A DNA stretch of 64,000 bases from UBA9300 sp964577305 (GTDB lineage: Bacteria > Bacteroidota > Bacteroidia > Bacteroidales > VadinHA17): assembly GCA_964577305.1 (NCBI GenBank), contig CAZNYS010000001.1, positions 62,001-126,000 on the forward strand. Direction: 5' to 3'. Positions 7,459 through 16,272 of the stretch are shown piece by piece (position 1 is the first letter of the stretch; every line of letters begins with the position of its first letter). Under the pieces are notes generated by a model. It worked only from the letters and a program-made list of their open reading frames with translations. It made no database searches and was not told where the DNA came from. The position numbers were made by a program, and so were the translations under genes.

Positions 7459-8373
7459 ATGATGAACAGAATGATCAAACCACCTGCGTTAAAGAAAGGT
7501 GACAGGGTAGCCGTGGTTGCTCCAGCAGGATTGGTTGAGCGGGATGTGATAGAACCTGCGATCAGTACCCTGGAATCGTGGGGGATGGTTGTGAGCAGAG
7601 GTGATGCCCTGTATGAGCGGCATGGTATATTTGCCGGCACCGATGCTCAGCGCATTGCTGACATGCAAAAGGCACTTGATGACCCGGGGATAAAAGCAAT
7701 AATTTGTGCAAGAGGCGGTTATGGAGTATCGAGAATAATACGCGATATTAATTTCAGGGCTTTCAGGAAAAACCCGAAATGGATAGTAGGATACAGTGAT
7801 ATCAGCGTATTGCATCTTTTTATTAACTGTAAGCTAAGAATAAGCACTCTGCATGGGGAGATGCCACTGAATTATCATAAAAACAAAACGGGGTCGGCAA
7901 CATTCGTAACATTAAAGAAATCACTCTTTGACAGTCCACAGGATTATGAATGGAATACCGGGCTGTCAAGAGAAGGGGAAGCAGAAGGCATACTGACAGG
8001 AGGCAACCTTTCCCTGATAAGTAATCTTATGGGTACTGAAATAAAGGAATGCCTGAAAGGGAAGATACTTTTCATTGAAGAGAGGGGCGAATATTTTTAT
8101 TCACTGGACAGGATGATCACAGGGCTGCTCCTGGCAGATGTTTTCAAAGGGCTTAAAGGTTTAATTATAGGTGGTTTAACTGATATCAAGGAGTCTGACG
8201 TGAAGTATGCTTCAGGTGCAGCGGATATCATAATGGAGAGCGTGAGTAAATATGGTTATCCTGTAGCTTTCGGTTTTCCCGCAGGTCATATAAGAGACAA
8301 CAGGGCACTGGTTCTCGGTGCATGTATAAAGCTTGAAGTATCGGATGGCATTGCTGGTTTGCAGTACCTTTAA
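7459..8373 (+). CDS. LD-carboxypeptidase, peptidase family S66
   Basis: 304 residues from the first ATG; an ATG four codons later (7471) is equally good and fits the promoter better. The family hallmarks are GDRVAVVAPAG near the start, ARGGYG (85-89), GYSDIS with nucleophile Ser113, the acidic pair E207/E208 in LFIEERGEYFYSLDRM, and His277 in FPAGHI. S66 enzymes remove the terminal D-Ala from tetrapeptide stems or act on related peptides during murein recycling. There is no signal peptide, so it should be cytoplasmic. Close to LdcA, but S66 also includes MccF-like enzymes. Confidence 0.9.
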   Translation: MMNRMIKPPALKKGDRVAVVAPAGLVERDVIEPAISTLESWGMVVSRGDALYERHGIFAGTDAQRIADMQKALDDPGIKAIICARGGYGVSRIIRDINFRAFRKNPKWIVGYSDISVLHLFINCKLRISTLHGEMPLNYHKNKTGSATFVTLKKSLFDSPQDYEWNTGLSREGEAEGILTGGNLSLISNLMGTEIKECLKGKILFIEERGEYFYSLDRMITGLLLADVFKGLKGLIIGGLTDIKESDVKYASGAADIIMESVSKYGYPVAFGFPAGHIRDNRALVLGACIKLEVSDGIAGLQYL

Positions 8374-8375
8374 GG

Positions 8376-9593
8376 TCAGAAAGCGGCCAGCAGCAGGTTA
8401 ATATCCTTTGACAGCAGGTTAAACTTCTGTCCCAGGGTTTCATTTGTGAGTATACCCTTGTAAATATATACACCATAGTTAAGACCTGAATAGCTTTTCA
8501 GCATTGTATCCAGCCCACCCTGATCGGCCATTTCCTGTATCAATGAGGTAAACACATTACTTAATGCTATTGAAGCAGTCCTGGCCACCCTCGAAGGCAG
8601 GTTCCAGGCAGAGAAGTGTATCACACCATGTTTTTCATAAACAGGATCCTGCAGGTCACGGCATTCCATGGTTTCAATGCAACCACCCCTGTCAATGCTG
8701 AGATCTATCAGGAATGAACCTTTCTTCATTTTTTTCACCATATCTTCAGTGATATGGTACCAGGGCCTGAAATCTTCGATCTGTATTGCACCGATAAGAA
8801 CATCTGCCGATTTTAGGGCTTTATTGAGCACCTGCGGATGGTATACTGATGTCTGCAGTCTCTGACCCAGTATTGACTGAAATTGCCTGAGCCTGTGTAC
8901 CGAATTATCAAAGATCTTAACTTCAGCTCCCAGCCCGAGTGCAGCCCTTGCTGCATATTCACCGGCTGTACCGGCACCAATTATAACCACCTCTGTTGGT
9001 GTTACACCTGATACACCTCCCAGCATCACTCCCTTTCCTCCATACTGGTTGCTAAGGTATTCCGAAGCAATAAGTACTGCCGTGACACCGCTTATCTCAC
9101 TCATTGATTCAACCACAGGTAACTCATCATGTTTGTCCCTGATCCTTTCGAATGCAATGGCAGTGATATTTTTGCGCATCATAGCGGTAAGCGTATCCTT
9201 GTCCTGTTTCAGTACTTTAAGGAATGAGAGGACCGTAGTACGCTCATGAAGCTTATCGACCTCCTTCTTTGAGAAGGGAGCTACCTTTATTACAAGGTCG
9301 CAGTTAAATACTTCATCACCTGTTTTGGTTATTAAGGCCCCGTTCTCACTGTAATCTTTATCTGAGTAGTTTGCACCTTTTCCTGATCCTTCCTGGACAA
9401 ATATCTTGTTGCCTGCTTCAACGAGTATATTTACTGCTTCAGGAGTAAGGGCAACCCGTTTTTCATTCTCTTCGGATTCGCGTGGTATGCCAATAGTAAT
9501 TTTTTTCTTTTTCAGACCTGTCTCCAGTTGTTCCTCCTGCGGCATAAGAGCCGTACTGGAAATATATTTTTCCTGTTTTTGTTTCTCCTGCAT
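8376..9593 (-). CDS. ald: Alanine dehydrogenase
   Basis: 405 residues from MQEKQKQEKYISSTALMPQE; an upstream ATG at 9647 is possible but adds a stretch with no family counterpart. It belongs to the AlaDH/PNT family: IGIPRESEENEKRVALTPEAV at the N-terminus (substrate-binding domain), GGVSGVTPTEVVIIGAGTAG (NAD-binding Rossmann domain near the middle), and LSIDRGGCIET. It interconverts L-alanine with pyruvate and ammonia. The N-terminal extension of about 35 residues is usual for Bacteroidota members. It converges on the LD-carboxypeptidase, with 2 bp between the stops. Confidence 0.9.
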   Translation of the reverse strand: MQEKQKQEKYISSTALMPQEEQLETGLKKKKITIGIPRESEENEKRVALTPEAVNILVEAGNKIFVQEGSGKGANYSDKDYSENGALITKTGDEVFNCDLVIKVAPFSKKEVDKLHERTTVLSFLKVLKQDKDTLTAMMRKNITAIAFERIRDKHDELPVVESMSEISGVTAVLIASEYLSNQYGGKGVMLGGVSGVTPTEVVIIGAGTAGEYAARAALGLGAEVKIFDNSVHRLRQFQSILGQRLQTSVYHPQVLNKALKSADVLIGAIQIEDFRPWYHITEDMVKKMKKGSFLIDLSIDRGGCIETMECRDLQDPVYEKHGVIHFSAWNLPSRVARTASIALSNVFTSLIQEMADQGGLDTMLKSYSGLNYGVYIYKGILTNETLGQKFNLLSKDINLLLAAF

Positions 9594-9698
9594 ATGCCGG
9601 GTTTTTTTGATAAAACCAAAGGTAAAAAAATAATTGATCTGTGGCAATAGATGCTTTTTGGAATACTGGAATACTGGATTAATCCATAAAAAAGCAAT

Positions 9699-9706
9699 TA
9701 TATTTG
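9699..9706 (+). promoter_or_regulatory. Candidate -7 box for tsaE
   Basis: TATATTTG, a full match to TAnnTTTG, 33 bp before the tsaE ATG. No TTTG lies about 20 bp upstream. Confidence 0.4.
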
Positions 9707-9739
9707 CAGTGTGGTGTTATTTCTTTTCCACATTGATTT

Positions 9740-10156
9740 ATGCAGATATTAATTGAAAATACTGACCAGCTGGGTAAAGCTGCAGATGAATTCATCAGGT
9801 ATACCGGACGAAACAATATATTTGCTTTCTACGGTTCAATGGGAGCCGGCAAAACCAGCCTGATAAAAGCCATATGCGATAAGATGGGTAGTATTGATAC
9901 AGCAACAAGCCCCAGTTTCACACTGGTGAATGAATATAAAACTCATAATGGTGATATATTATACCATTTCGACTTCTTCAGAATAAAAACGCAGGAAGAA
10001 GTTTTTGATTTTGGTTTCGAAGAATACCTGGATTCAGGAAGAAAATGTTTCATGGAATGGCCGGAAAAAGTTGAGTCACTACTACCGGAGGAAACTGTAA
10101 AAGTTTATATTACCGTTAATCCTGATAACAGCAGGATTGTTGAAGTGCCCGATTAG
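9740..10156 (+). CDS. tsaE: tRNA t6A biosynthesis ATPase TsaE
   Basis: 138 residues, normal length. Walker A is GSMGAGKTS (32-40), followed by SPSFTLVNEY and YHFDFFRI, the two other conserved blocks of TsaE, and FMEWPEK near the C-terminus. TsaE is the ATPase partner of TsaB/TsaD in threonylcarbamoylation of A37 in ANN-decoding tRNAs. It stands alone on the plus strand. Its stop codon lies inside a TTAGCC-type hexamer tract. Confidence 0.95.
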   Translation: MQILIENTDQLGKAADEFIRYTGRNNIFAFYGSMGAGKTSLIKAICDKMGSIDTATSPSFTLVNEYKTHNGDILYHFDFFRIKTQEEVFDFGFEEYLDSGRKCFMEWPEKVESLLPEETVKVYITVNPDNSRIVEVPD

Positions 10157-10170
10157 CCTCAGCCTTAGCC
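10153..10170. repeat. TTAGCC/GGCTAA hexamer tract, copy 1
   Basis: Three units, TTAGCC-TCAGCC-TTAGCC, overlapping the tsaE stop. The complementary GGCTAA unit recurs at 29366 and 55009. Confidence 0.7.
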
Positions 10171-10184
10171 TTATATAATTCCTT

Positions 10185-11735
10185 TTACTTTGGTTCCAGT
10201 GTTGCCACGGGGATCAATAGTTCCTGCATCGAAATACCTCCATGCTGGAAGCTGTTCCTGTAATATTTTGCGTAATAATTATAGTTATTTTGGTAAATGA
10301 GGAAATCATAGTTGCGGGCAAAGATATACCTTGAGGATATATTTGATTTTGGCAGCCCTGCCTTGTGTGGGTCGGCAACATCAAACACTTCAGATGTCCG
10401 GTAATCAAGGTTCCTGCCCAGTTTATACCTGAGGTTGGGCGAGGTGTTCCTGTCGCCGGTTACTTTAACCGGGTTCGTAACCTTAATAGTACCATGGTCG
10501 GTACTGATTATAATCTTCACTTTTTCTGTGCTAAGGTTTTTAAGTAAATCATACAGGGGGGAATGTATAAACCACGAGTGTGTGAGAGTCCTGTATGCGG
10601 GTTCATCATTGGCGAGGTCCCTGATAATATCTATTTCGGTCCGTGCATGGGAGATAAGATCAACAAAATTGTAAACCAGCACGTTAAAGTCCATGCCGAG
10701 GAGATCAGGTAGTGTATCATTTATTTTTTTCCCTGCAGCATTACTGCTTACCTTATAATATTTCCACTTTATATCAAGGGAAAAGCGTGCCAGTTGTTTT
10801 TCCAGTAATTCGCTCTCATACTGGTTTTTCCCTTCATCTTCATCGTCGTAAACCCATAATTCGGGATATTGTCTCTGGATATCAAGGGGCATAAGGCCGC
10901 TAAACACGGAATTTCTTGAGTACTGGGTGGCGGAGGGCAGTATGCTGTAATATACTGACTCCCCTGAAATCCTGTACAGGGAGGTTAATTCTTCTGATAT
11001 TATCTTCCACTGATCATACCTGAGGTTATCGATAAGTATAAAGAACAACGTATCCTGCTTCTTGAGATGAGGGAATACTTTTTCCTTCATCAGCGAGGGG
11101 CTCATAAGTGGTTTATCACTTTCATTACTGAGCCATGATAAATAATTGGCGGATATAAACTTGGAGAATGCATTATTTGCTTCCTGTTCCTGCATCAGGA
11201 ATATTTCGCGCAGATTAATATCATTAGCCTTATCAAGCTGTATATCCCAGTAGACAAGCTTCTTATGAATCTCTATCCATTTTTCGGAATTATCAGCTTC
11301 ACTTATCAGCTGTCTTATCTTACCGAAATCGCCCTGGTAACCACTTGTTGTTTTTTCGGTTACAAGTCTCTGGCTGTCAGTATTTTTTTTGAGGCAGAGG
11401 AGTATCTGGTTTGGCTTTACCGGCTTTATCAGGTAATCGGCTATCTGTGATCCTATAGCATCTTCCATGATATCCTCTTCCTCACTCTTGGTGATCATTA
11501 CTACAGGAACAGTTGGTCTTATTTGTTTTATTTCCTTCAGGGTATCAATACCGCTCATTCCGGGCATATGTTCATCCAGGAATATTATGTCATAATTATT
11601 AGCACTGACCAGGTCGATGGTATCGTTACCGTTAGTACAGGTTTCGACTTCGTAACCCTTTTCCTGCAGGAAAATGATATGAGGCTGCAATATTTCAATT
11701 TCATCATCAGTCCAGAGAATTCTTATTTTTCTCAT
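10185..11735 (-). CDS. porX: PorX-type response regulator with PglZ domain
   Basis: 516 residues. The N-terminal receiver domain carries the acidic pair D10/D11, phospho-acceptor Asp54 in FLDEHMPG, Thr82 and Lys104. A helical linker follows, then a C-terminal PglZ/alkaline-phosphatase-superfamily domain (LFFILIDNLRYDQW, SATQYSRNSVFSGLMP, ISTDHGTI, FQHGGISMQELLIP) that supplies the metal ligands. PorX is the regulator of the type IX secretion system and in the known cases pairs with the kinase PorY, which is not in this window. The gene lies 41 bp downstream of the PorW/SprE gene on the same strand, which supports the role. Confidence 0.92.
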   Translation of the reverse strand: MRKIRILWTDDEIEILQPHIIFLQEKGYEVETCTNGNDTIDLVSANNYDIIFLDEHMPGMSGIDTLKEIKQIRPTVPVVMITKSEEEDIMEDAIGSQIADYLIKPVKPNQILLCLKKNTDSQRLVTEKTTSGYQGDFGKIRQLISEADNSEKWIEIHKKLVYWDIQLDKANDINLREIFLMQEQEANNAFSKFISANYLSWLSNESDKPLMSPSLMKEKVFPHLKKQDTLFFILIDNLRYDQWKIISEELTSLYRISGESVYYSILPSATQYSRNSVFSGLMPLDIQRQYPELWVYDDEDEGKNQYESELLEKQLARFSLDIKWKYYKVSSNAAGKKINDTLPDLLGMDFNVLVYNFVDLISHARTEIDIIRDLANDEPAYRTLTHSWFIHSPLYDLLKNLSTEKVKIIISTDHGTIKVTNPVKVTGDRNTSPNLRYKLGRNLDYRTSEVFDVADPHKAGLPKSNISSRYIFARNYDFLIYQNNYNYYAKYYRNSFQHGGISMQELLIPVATLEPK

Positions 11736-11776
11736 AGTGTGAAATATTAATTGACTAATACCTGCACAAAGTTATA

Positions 11777-14419
11777 TCACTTAAGATAGTTTTCCCTGAA
11801 AAAGAGATAATATCTGTCGGCATCCTTATCAGCAGTAAAACTTTCAAAATTGGACGAGCTTATAATAAAGGTAAGCATTTCACCTCCTCCTGTGCTCCTG
11901 AGTATTTCAGAGGGTTGGAAATTATTATAGTATTCCATTGCAGTTGTGATATCTTCAAATGTGCCAACAGTTATCCTTATATATTTATTATCGACCAGTT
12001 CGCCACGTGTATTATAATTTTCATCGGTGTAATTATCAATATTATAGTTAATTACATCAAAGGTTAGCCTGTTCATGTCGAGGCCTGCTTCTTTCAATAT
12101 AATAATAAACCTGTAAGGAGAGGAGTCAAGAGTATCGTACAGCTGGATCGCGATCTGTATTTCTTCTTCTTCCTTTAACCCGGGTACTTTTTTGTTTAGG
12201 TATGCAATCATTTCAGAGGCCCTGCCTGCTTCCTCTGATCCGGGGAAACTGGTTGTTATTGCAAGGAGTTCTTCCTTAAGGCTTTTTTCATCAACCGATG
12301 GAGCAAGTGCATATGCTTTCAGGAGCATAAATTTTGGAAGCAGGTTTGAGTCAGGGAATTCACCTTCCGCATTATCACAGATATCAATAACTGCTTCTGT
12401 ATTTCCATTCTTCCATTCCCGGAATGCATTATTATATACCTGTTCAGCTCTGTTTTCCTCCTTTATCCGTGATTCAAGGTAACCGGGATCGGATAATATT
12501 TTTGCATACTCACTGTCGGGATACCTGTCAATAAGTCGCTGCTTGTATGAGTTTGCCAGTTGCAGATCGCTGTCTTCGTTTACCCGGTACAGGTTGTACA
12601 GTGCCTGCGGGACCCGGTAGTGGTTTGGGAACCGGTTCATATATTCTGCATATGACTGGCTTGCTTTTTCAGTATCATTGAATTTTTCGTGGTACACCAT
12701 TGCAGAGTTATATAAAGCATCTGCGATCATTTTATCAGACACTTCAATGAGCGAATCGCTCATAGGCAGGTTTTTGAGATAGTATTCTTTTGATTTAATA
12801 TCTGATTCGGGAACAATATTCTCTTCTGCCTGTTCCCCGCTGCCCTCCAATGTACTTTTTATAGCACCTGTTGTTGATTTGTTTCTTCGCCTCCAGTTGT
12901 CTTCCAGTTTTCTGTCGCCCCACCTGTTACGGAATTCTGTCCGTCCAAAAGTCAGGGCCGACTGGTTGTAAAAATACCATTGACCGCTTGCATCGATATT
13001 ATCCCTGAACCTTCTCTGGTTTTCATAGAACTGGCCAAGGTTGTACCTGTCATCTGTGGATGTGCTGGCCAGCCTTTCTTCTTCTTCGATCTTTCTTATG
13101 ATACCATTTATTATGTTATCAATCTCGGAAGGGCTCAGTGAAGCCAAATACTGCAGGCTGTCCTGGGTGCTTATGATATCGAGGTAACTGGTGAGTTCAT
13201 TAAGGTTCAACGACCTTGCATAGTATTCATTGTACCCGGGGTAATCTTGATCAAGAAAAGTTACAGCACTGTCGTAAAACATCTGTGACTGCATGTAATC
13301 GGGTTTTTCAAAGTAGTACTCTGCCAGCATCAGGTATGATCTTCCCTTTTGATTATTGTTGGTTGTACTGGCGGCTGCTGATTCGTGATAATACTCAATT
13401 GCTTCATCCGTATTACCTTCACGCATTGACAGGTTACCCATAGCAAAGTATATCTGGTCGCGGTATTCCCTGTTTTTTGCGTCACGTAAAAGTTTATTCA
13501 GCTGTCTTCTTATATCACCAACATTACCTGATTCAACATCAAAGACTCCTGCCTGGCTGATCCTGGCATTAAACTCCATCTCGTATGGCGGTTTTAGTTT
13601 TATTACCTCCTTGTAATACTTTGTTGCCTGTTCGCTGTTTCCGGTTTCCTCATATAGCCTGGCAAGGATGTATGCAGGCCTGTTCATATCCTTTTTACCT
13701 GATAAATTATCAAGGGCAACAGTAAGCGGTTCAATAGCCCTTTCATATTGATTTTGCCTGATATGCAAGTCAGCGAGGGTAAGGTAATAATCTGCCCTGA
13801 CCGAATTATCCAGCACCTGTGGGTCCATCTCAGTCAGCAGCCTGTTTGCCTCACGAAAATTACCCATTTCATTATAAGTCCTCGCCAGCCAGATATTTGA
13901 TATGGCACGCATTTCTTCATCATGTGTTTCCCGTATATTATGTAATAATGTCACCCTTGCATCATCCAGTTCATTTTTAAGTAGCTGTGCTTTCCCCATT
14001 AAAAGGTAGCTGTCGTCAACCCAGTTGTTATATTCCTTACGATCATAAAACTCCTGCTCTTTTTCACTCAGGGTCTCATGACTATCCATTTCGGGTTTTG
14101 CCGTCAGTGAGTGCAGGCTTATCAGTTTTGATGCTTTTTGTATTGCCATGTCCATATCACCAATACCTGCACTTGCAGCGTTCTCATCGCTGTACTCAAA
14201 AACCGGTATCAGTGTGGAATAATCATCCTTATAGGCATCTTCTATCTTTTTTACTCCATTCAGGTATGCTTCACGTGCATTAAAGTAGATATTATAATTG
14301 GAAGTGAGGTTATGATAAAAGCGGCTCATATTGGTATTCTTTTCGACTGAGCATGAGGCAGCCATCAGGCCTGTGGCCAGCACAATAAGAACCTTATTTG
14401 ACTTAAGATATTTTCCCAA
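11777..14419 (-). CDS. sprE: PorW/SprE-like TPR lipoprotein (T9SS)
   Basis: 880 residues, the length typical of SprE/PorW. A lipoprotein signal is visible (VLIVLATGLMAASC, Cys at about 23), followed by the family-typical start NMSRFYHNLTSNYNIYFNAR and many tetratricopeptide repeats up to about residue 750. SprE/PorW is an outer-membrane-linked lipoprotein needed for type IX secretion and gliding in Bacteroidota. No ATG exists before the lipobox: the frame opens with TTG at 14419, only seven codons after an in-frame stop, so a TTG start is inferred. Neighbouring porX fits the assignment. Confidence 0.88.
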   Translation of the reverse strand: MGKYLKSNKVLIVLATGLMAASCSVEKNTNMSRFYHNLTSNYNIYFNAREAYLNGVKKIEDAYKDDYSTLIPVFEYSDENAASAGIGDMDMAIQKASKLISLHSLTAKPEMDSHETLSEKEQEFYDRKEYNNWVDDSYLLMGKAQLLKNELDDARVTLLHNIRETHDEEMRAISNIWLARTYNEMGNFREANRLLTEMDPQVLDNSVRADYYLTLADLHIRQNQYERAIEPLTVALDNLSGKKDMNRPAYILARLYEETGNSEQATKYYKEVIKLKPPYEMEFNARISQAGVFDVESGNVGDIRRQLNKLLRDAKNREYRDQIYFAMGNLSMREGNTDEAIEYYHESAAASTTNNNQKGRSYLMLAEYYFEKPDYMQSQMFYDSAVTFLDQDYPGYNEYYARSLNLNELTSYLDIISTQDSLQYLASLSPSEIDNIINGIIRKIEEEERLASTSTDDRYNLGQFYENQRRFRDNIDASGQWYFYNQSALTFGRTEFRNRWGDRKLEDNWRRRNKSTTGAIKSTLEGSGEQAEENIVPESDIKSKEYYLKNLPMSDSLIEVSDKMIADALYNSAMVYHEKFNDTEKASQSYAEYMNRFPNHYRVPQALYNLYRVNEDSDLQLANSYKQRLIDRYPDSEYAKILSDPGYLESRIKEENRAEQVYNNAFREWKNGNTEAVIDICDNAEGEFPDSNLLPKFMLLKAYALAPSVDEKSLKEELLAITTSFPGSEEAGRASEMIAYLNKKVPGLKEEEEIQIAIQLYDTLDSSPYRFIIILKEAGLDMNRLTFDVINYNIDNYTDENYNTRGELVDNKYIRITVGTFEDITTAMEYYNNFQPSEILRSTGGGEMLTFIISSSNFESFTADKDADRYYLFFRENYLK

Positions 14420-14495
14420 ATCAATTATTTTACTGTATTAACTGCTAAAATTAGTAAATAGTATATTAACAGCTGCGAATTTGATCAATAAAGGC

Positions 14496-14741
14496 TCATA
14501 CTGCAGCCACCCCGGTAATATCCGGAACTTCTTTCATAAGAGCCTGTTCAACCCCTCCTTTCAGGGTCTGCATACTGAAAGGGCAGCCATGGCAGGCTCC
14601 TTCCAGTTTTACTTTTACGATGAAGTCATCTGTAATTTCAACAAGCTTAATATCCCCTCCGTCAGCCTGGAGGTAAGGTCTTAACTTATCGAGTGTTGCT
14701 TTAACCCTTGATTTAAGGCTTTCCATTTTATCTTCTTCCAT
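14496..14741 (-). CDS. NifU-like Fe-S scaffold/carrier (Nfu)
   Basis: 81 residues, a stand-alone NifU C-terminal domain. LRPYLQADGGDIKLV and the CHGC motif (Cys50, Cys53) are diagnostic; two such cysteines from each of two monomers can bind a [4Fe-4S] cluster. It starts 6 bp after the mrp gene and very likely works with it in moving Fe-S clusters to apoproteins. Confidence 0.93.
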   Translation of the reverse strand: MEEDKMESLKSRVKATLDKLRPYLQADGGDIKLVEITDDFIVKVKLEGACHGCPFSMQTLKGGVEQALMKEVPDITGVAAV

Positions 14742-14747
14742 TATTTC

Positions 14748-15845
14748 TTAATTTACATGTACTTTTTTTGTGGGATCCTGGTTCCTGTTTCTCTCTTCTG
14801 TTTTGGCAACCAGTTCTAATGCCAGTGTTTCAAATGCTTTTCCTACGGCATCATCCTCCAGAGCTACCGGTACTCCGCTGTCGCCGCTTTCACAGATACT
14901 CTGGATAACAGGTATTTGCCCGAGCAGCGGTATGTTCATCTCTTCCGCAAGTTTCTTGCATCCCTCTTTCCCGAAGATATAATATTTATTATCAGGAAGT
15001 TCAGCCGGTGTAAACCATGACATATTTTCTACCAGACCAAGAACGGGAACATTTATATTTTCATTACTGAACATAGATATTCCCTTTATTGCATCTGCCA
15101 GTGCAACTTTCTGGGGAGTGGATACGATAACTGCTCCTGTTACACCCACGCTCTGTACCAGGGTAAGATGTATATCGCTTGTTCCGGGTGGAAGATCTAC
15201 AATAAGGTAGTCCAGCTCACCCCAGTCACCCTGTCCGAGCAGCTGTTTAAGGAAATTTGATGCCAGCGGTCCACGCCAGACAACAGCATCGTTCTGCGAA
15301 ACAAAATAACCTACTGACAGCACTTTTATACCATACTTTTCAACCGGGATAACAAGTTCTTTTTCACCATCTTTTCTTACCTGCGGTCTTTCATTTTCAG
15401 TATGCAGCATTTTAGGTGCTGAAGGACCGAAAATATCAGCATCGAGTAATCCCGTGGTATATCCCTGGCGGGCCAGGGCAACAGCAGTATTGACAGCTAT
15501 TGTTGATTTTCCTACACCGCCTTTGCCTGAGGCTATTGCTATAATATTTTTTACTCCAGGAACAAGATCCTGGTCAAGTGGCTTGGTCTGTACCTGGGGC
15601 CCCGGGCCTTTTATTTCAACTGAAGAGATCTCAGTATCGGGTCCGAAAGCATCTTTCAGTGCTTTTACGCATGCGTGCTTTAATGATGATGCCAGGGGGT
15701 CTTTGTGCTTGTCAGTCTTAAGTATTATAACGATCCCTTCAGCAGTATGTTCTGCTTTTTCAACCATACCCAGGGTAACGATGTCTTCTTTCCCCGGATA
15801 TTTAACTTTTTTCAGTACTTTAATTAACTGTTGATGTGAGTACAT
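14748..15845 (-). CDS. mrp: Mrp/NBP35-family Fe-S carrier ATPase
   Basis: 365 residues: an N-terminal MIP18/DUF59 domain (about 1-80), then a deviant Walker A ASGKGGVGKST (105-115), LLDADIFGPS and YLIVDLPPGTSD. Such proteins carry Fe-S clusters to targets. The CxxC pair that many Mrp/ApbC proteins have after the MSW block is absent here; that place reads SWFTPAELPDNKYYIFG, and the few cysteines are isolated. The next gene encodes an Nfu protein with CxxC, with only 6 bp between them. Confidence 0.93.
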   Translation of the reverse strand: MYSHQQLIKVLKKVKYPGKEDIVTLGMVEKAEHTAEGIVIILKTDKHKDPLASSLKHACVKALKDAFGPDTEISSVEIKGPGPQVQTKPLDQDLVPGVKNIIAIASGKGGVGKSTIAVNTAVALARQGYTTGLLDADIFGPSAPKMLHTENERPQVRKDGEKELVIPVEKYGIKVLSVGYFVSQNDAVVWRGPLASNFLKQLLGQGDWGELDYLIVDLPPGTSDIHLTLVQSVGVTGAVIVSTPQKVALADAIKGISMFSNENINVPVLGLVENMSWFTPAELPDNKYYIFGKEGCKKLAEEMNIPLLGQIPVIQSICESGDSGVPVALEDDAVGKAFETLALELVAKTEERNRNQDPTKKVHVN

Positions 15846-15930
15846 TTTATTAAAGAATTTTACAGCTTGTTTTTATTTAAATCAAATACAAAGAAGCAAG
15901 TTTAAGGATTTTTTTTCTAAGCACAAAGGA

Positions 15931-16272
15931 CTAATCAAGTTCAGTTGATGGATCCCAGAATTTCTCCTTAAAGTTGACAATCCGGTCGTTTTCAATCACT
16001 GCACCTTCATTTTCAAGCAGTTGTTGCATGGTGGTAGTATTTCCGAAATGATGTTTTCCTGTAAGAAGGCCGTTCCTGTTTACCACACGGTGTGCAGGTA
16101 TATACTGTTCCATTGTATGACAGTTATTAAGTGCCCAGCCCACCATGCGTGCCGATCCGGCAGTGGCAATATAACGTGCGATGGCACCATATGATGTTAC
16201 CTTTCCGTACGGGATTTTCGCCGTTACTTCATATACTCTTTGGAAAAATGAATATTCAGTCTTCATCAGCAT
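15931..16272 (-). CDS. Alkyltransferase-like (ATL) DNA-binding protein
   Basis: 113 residues from MLMKTEYSF; a second ATG two codons on (16266) is also possible. It has the MGMT DNA-binding fold (IPYGKVTSYGAIARYI, ARMVGWALNN), but the active-site PCHR motif reads IPAHRVV, with Ala60 in place of the alkyl-accepting Cys. It should therefore bind O6-alkylguanine without repairing it and flag the lesion for excision repair, as known ATL proteins do. It overlaps the end of trmB by 17 bp and is probably translated with it. Confidence 0.88.
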   Translation of the reverse strand: MLMKTEYSFFQRVYEVTAKIPYGKVTSYGAIARYIATAGSARMVGWALNNCHTMEQYIPAHRVVNRNGLLTGKHHFGNTTTMQQLLENEGAVIENDRIVNFKEKFWDPSTELD

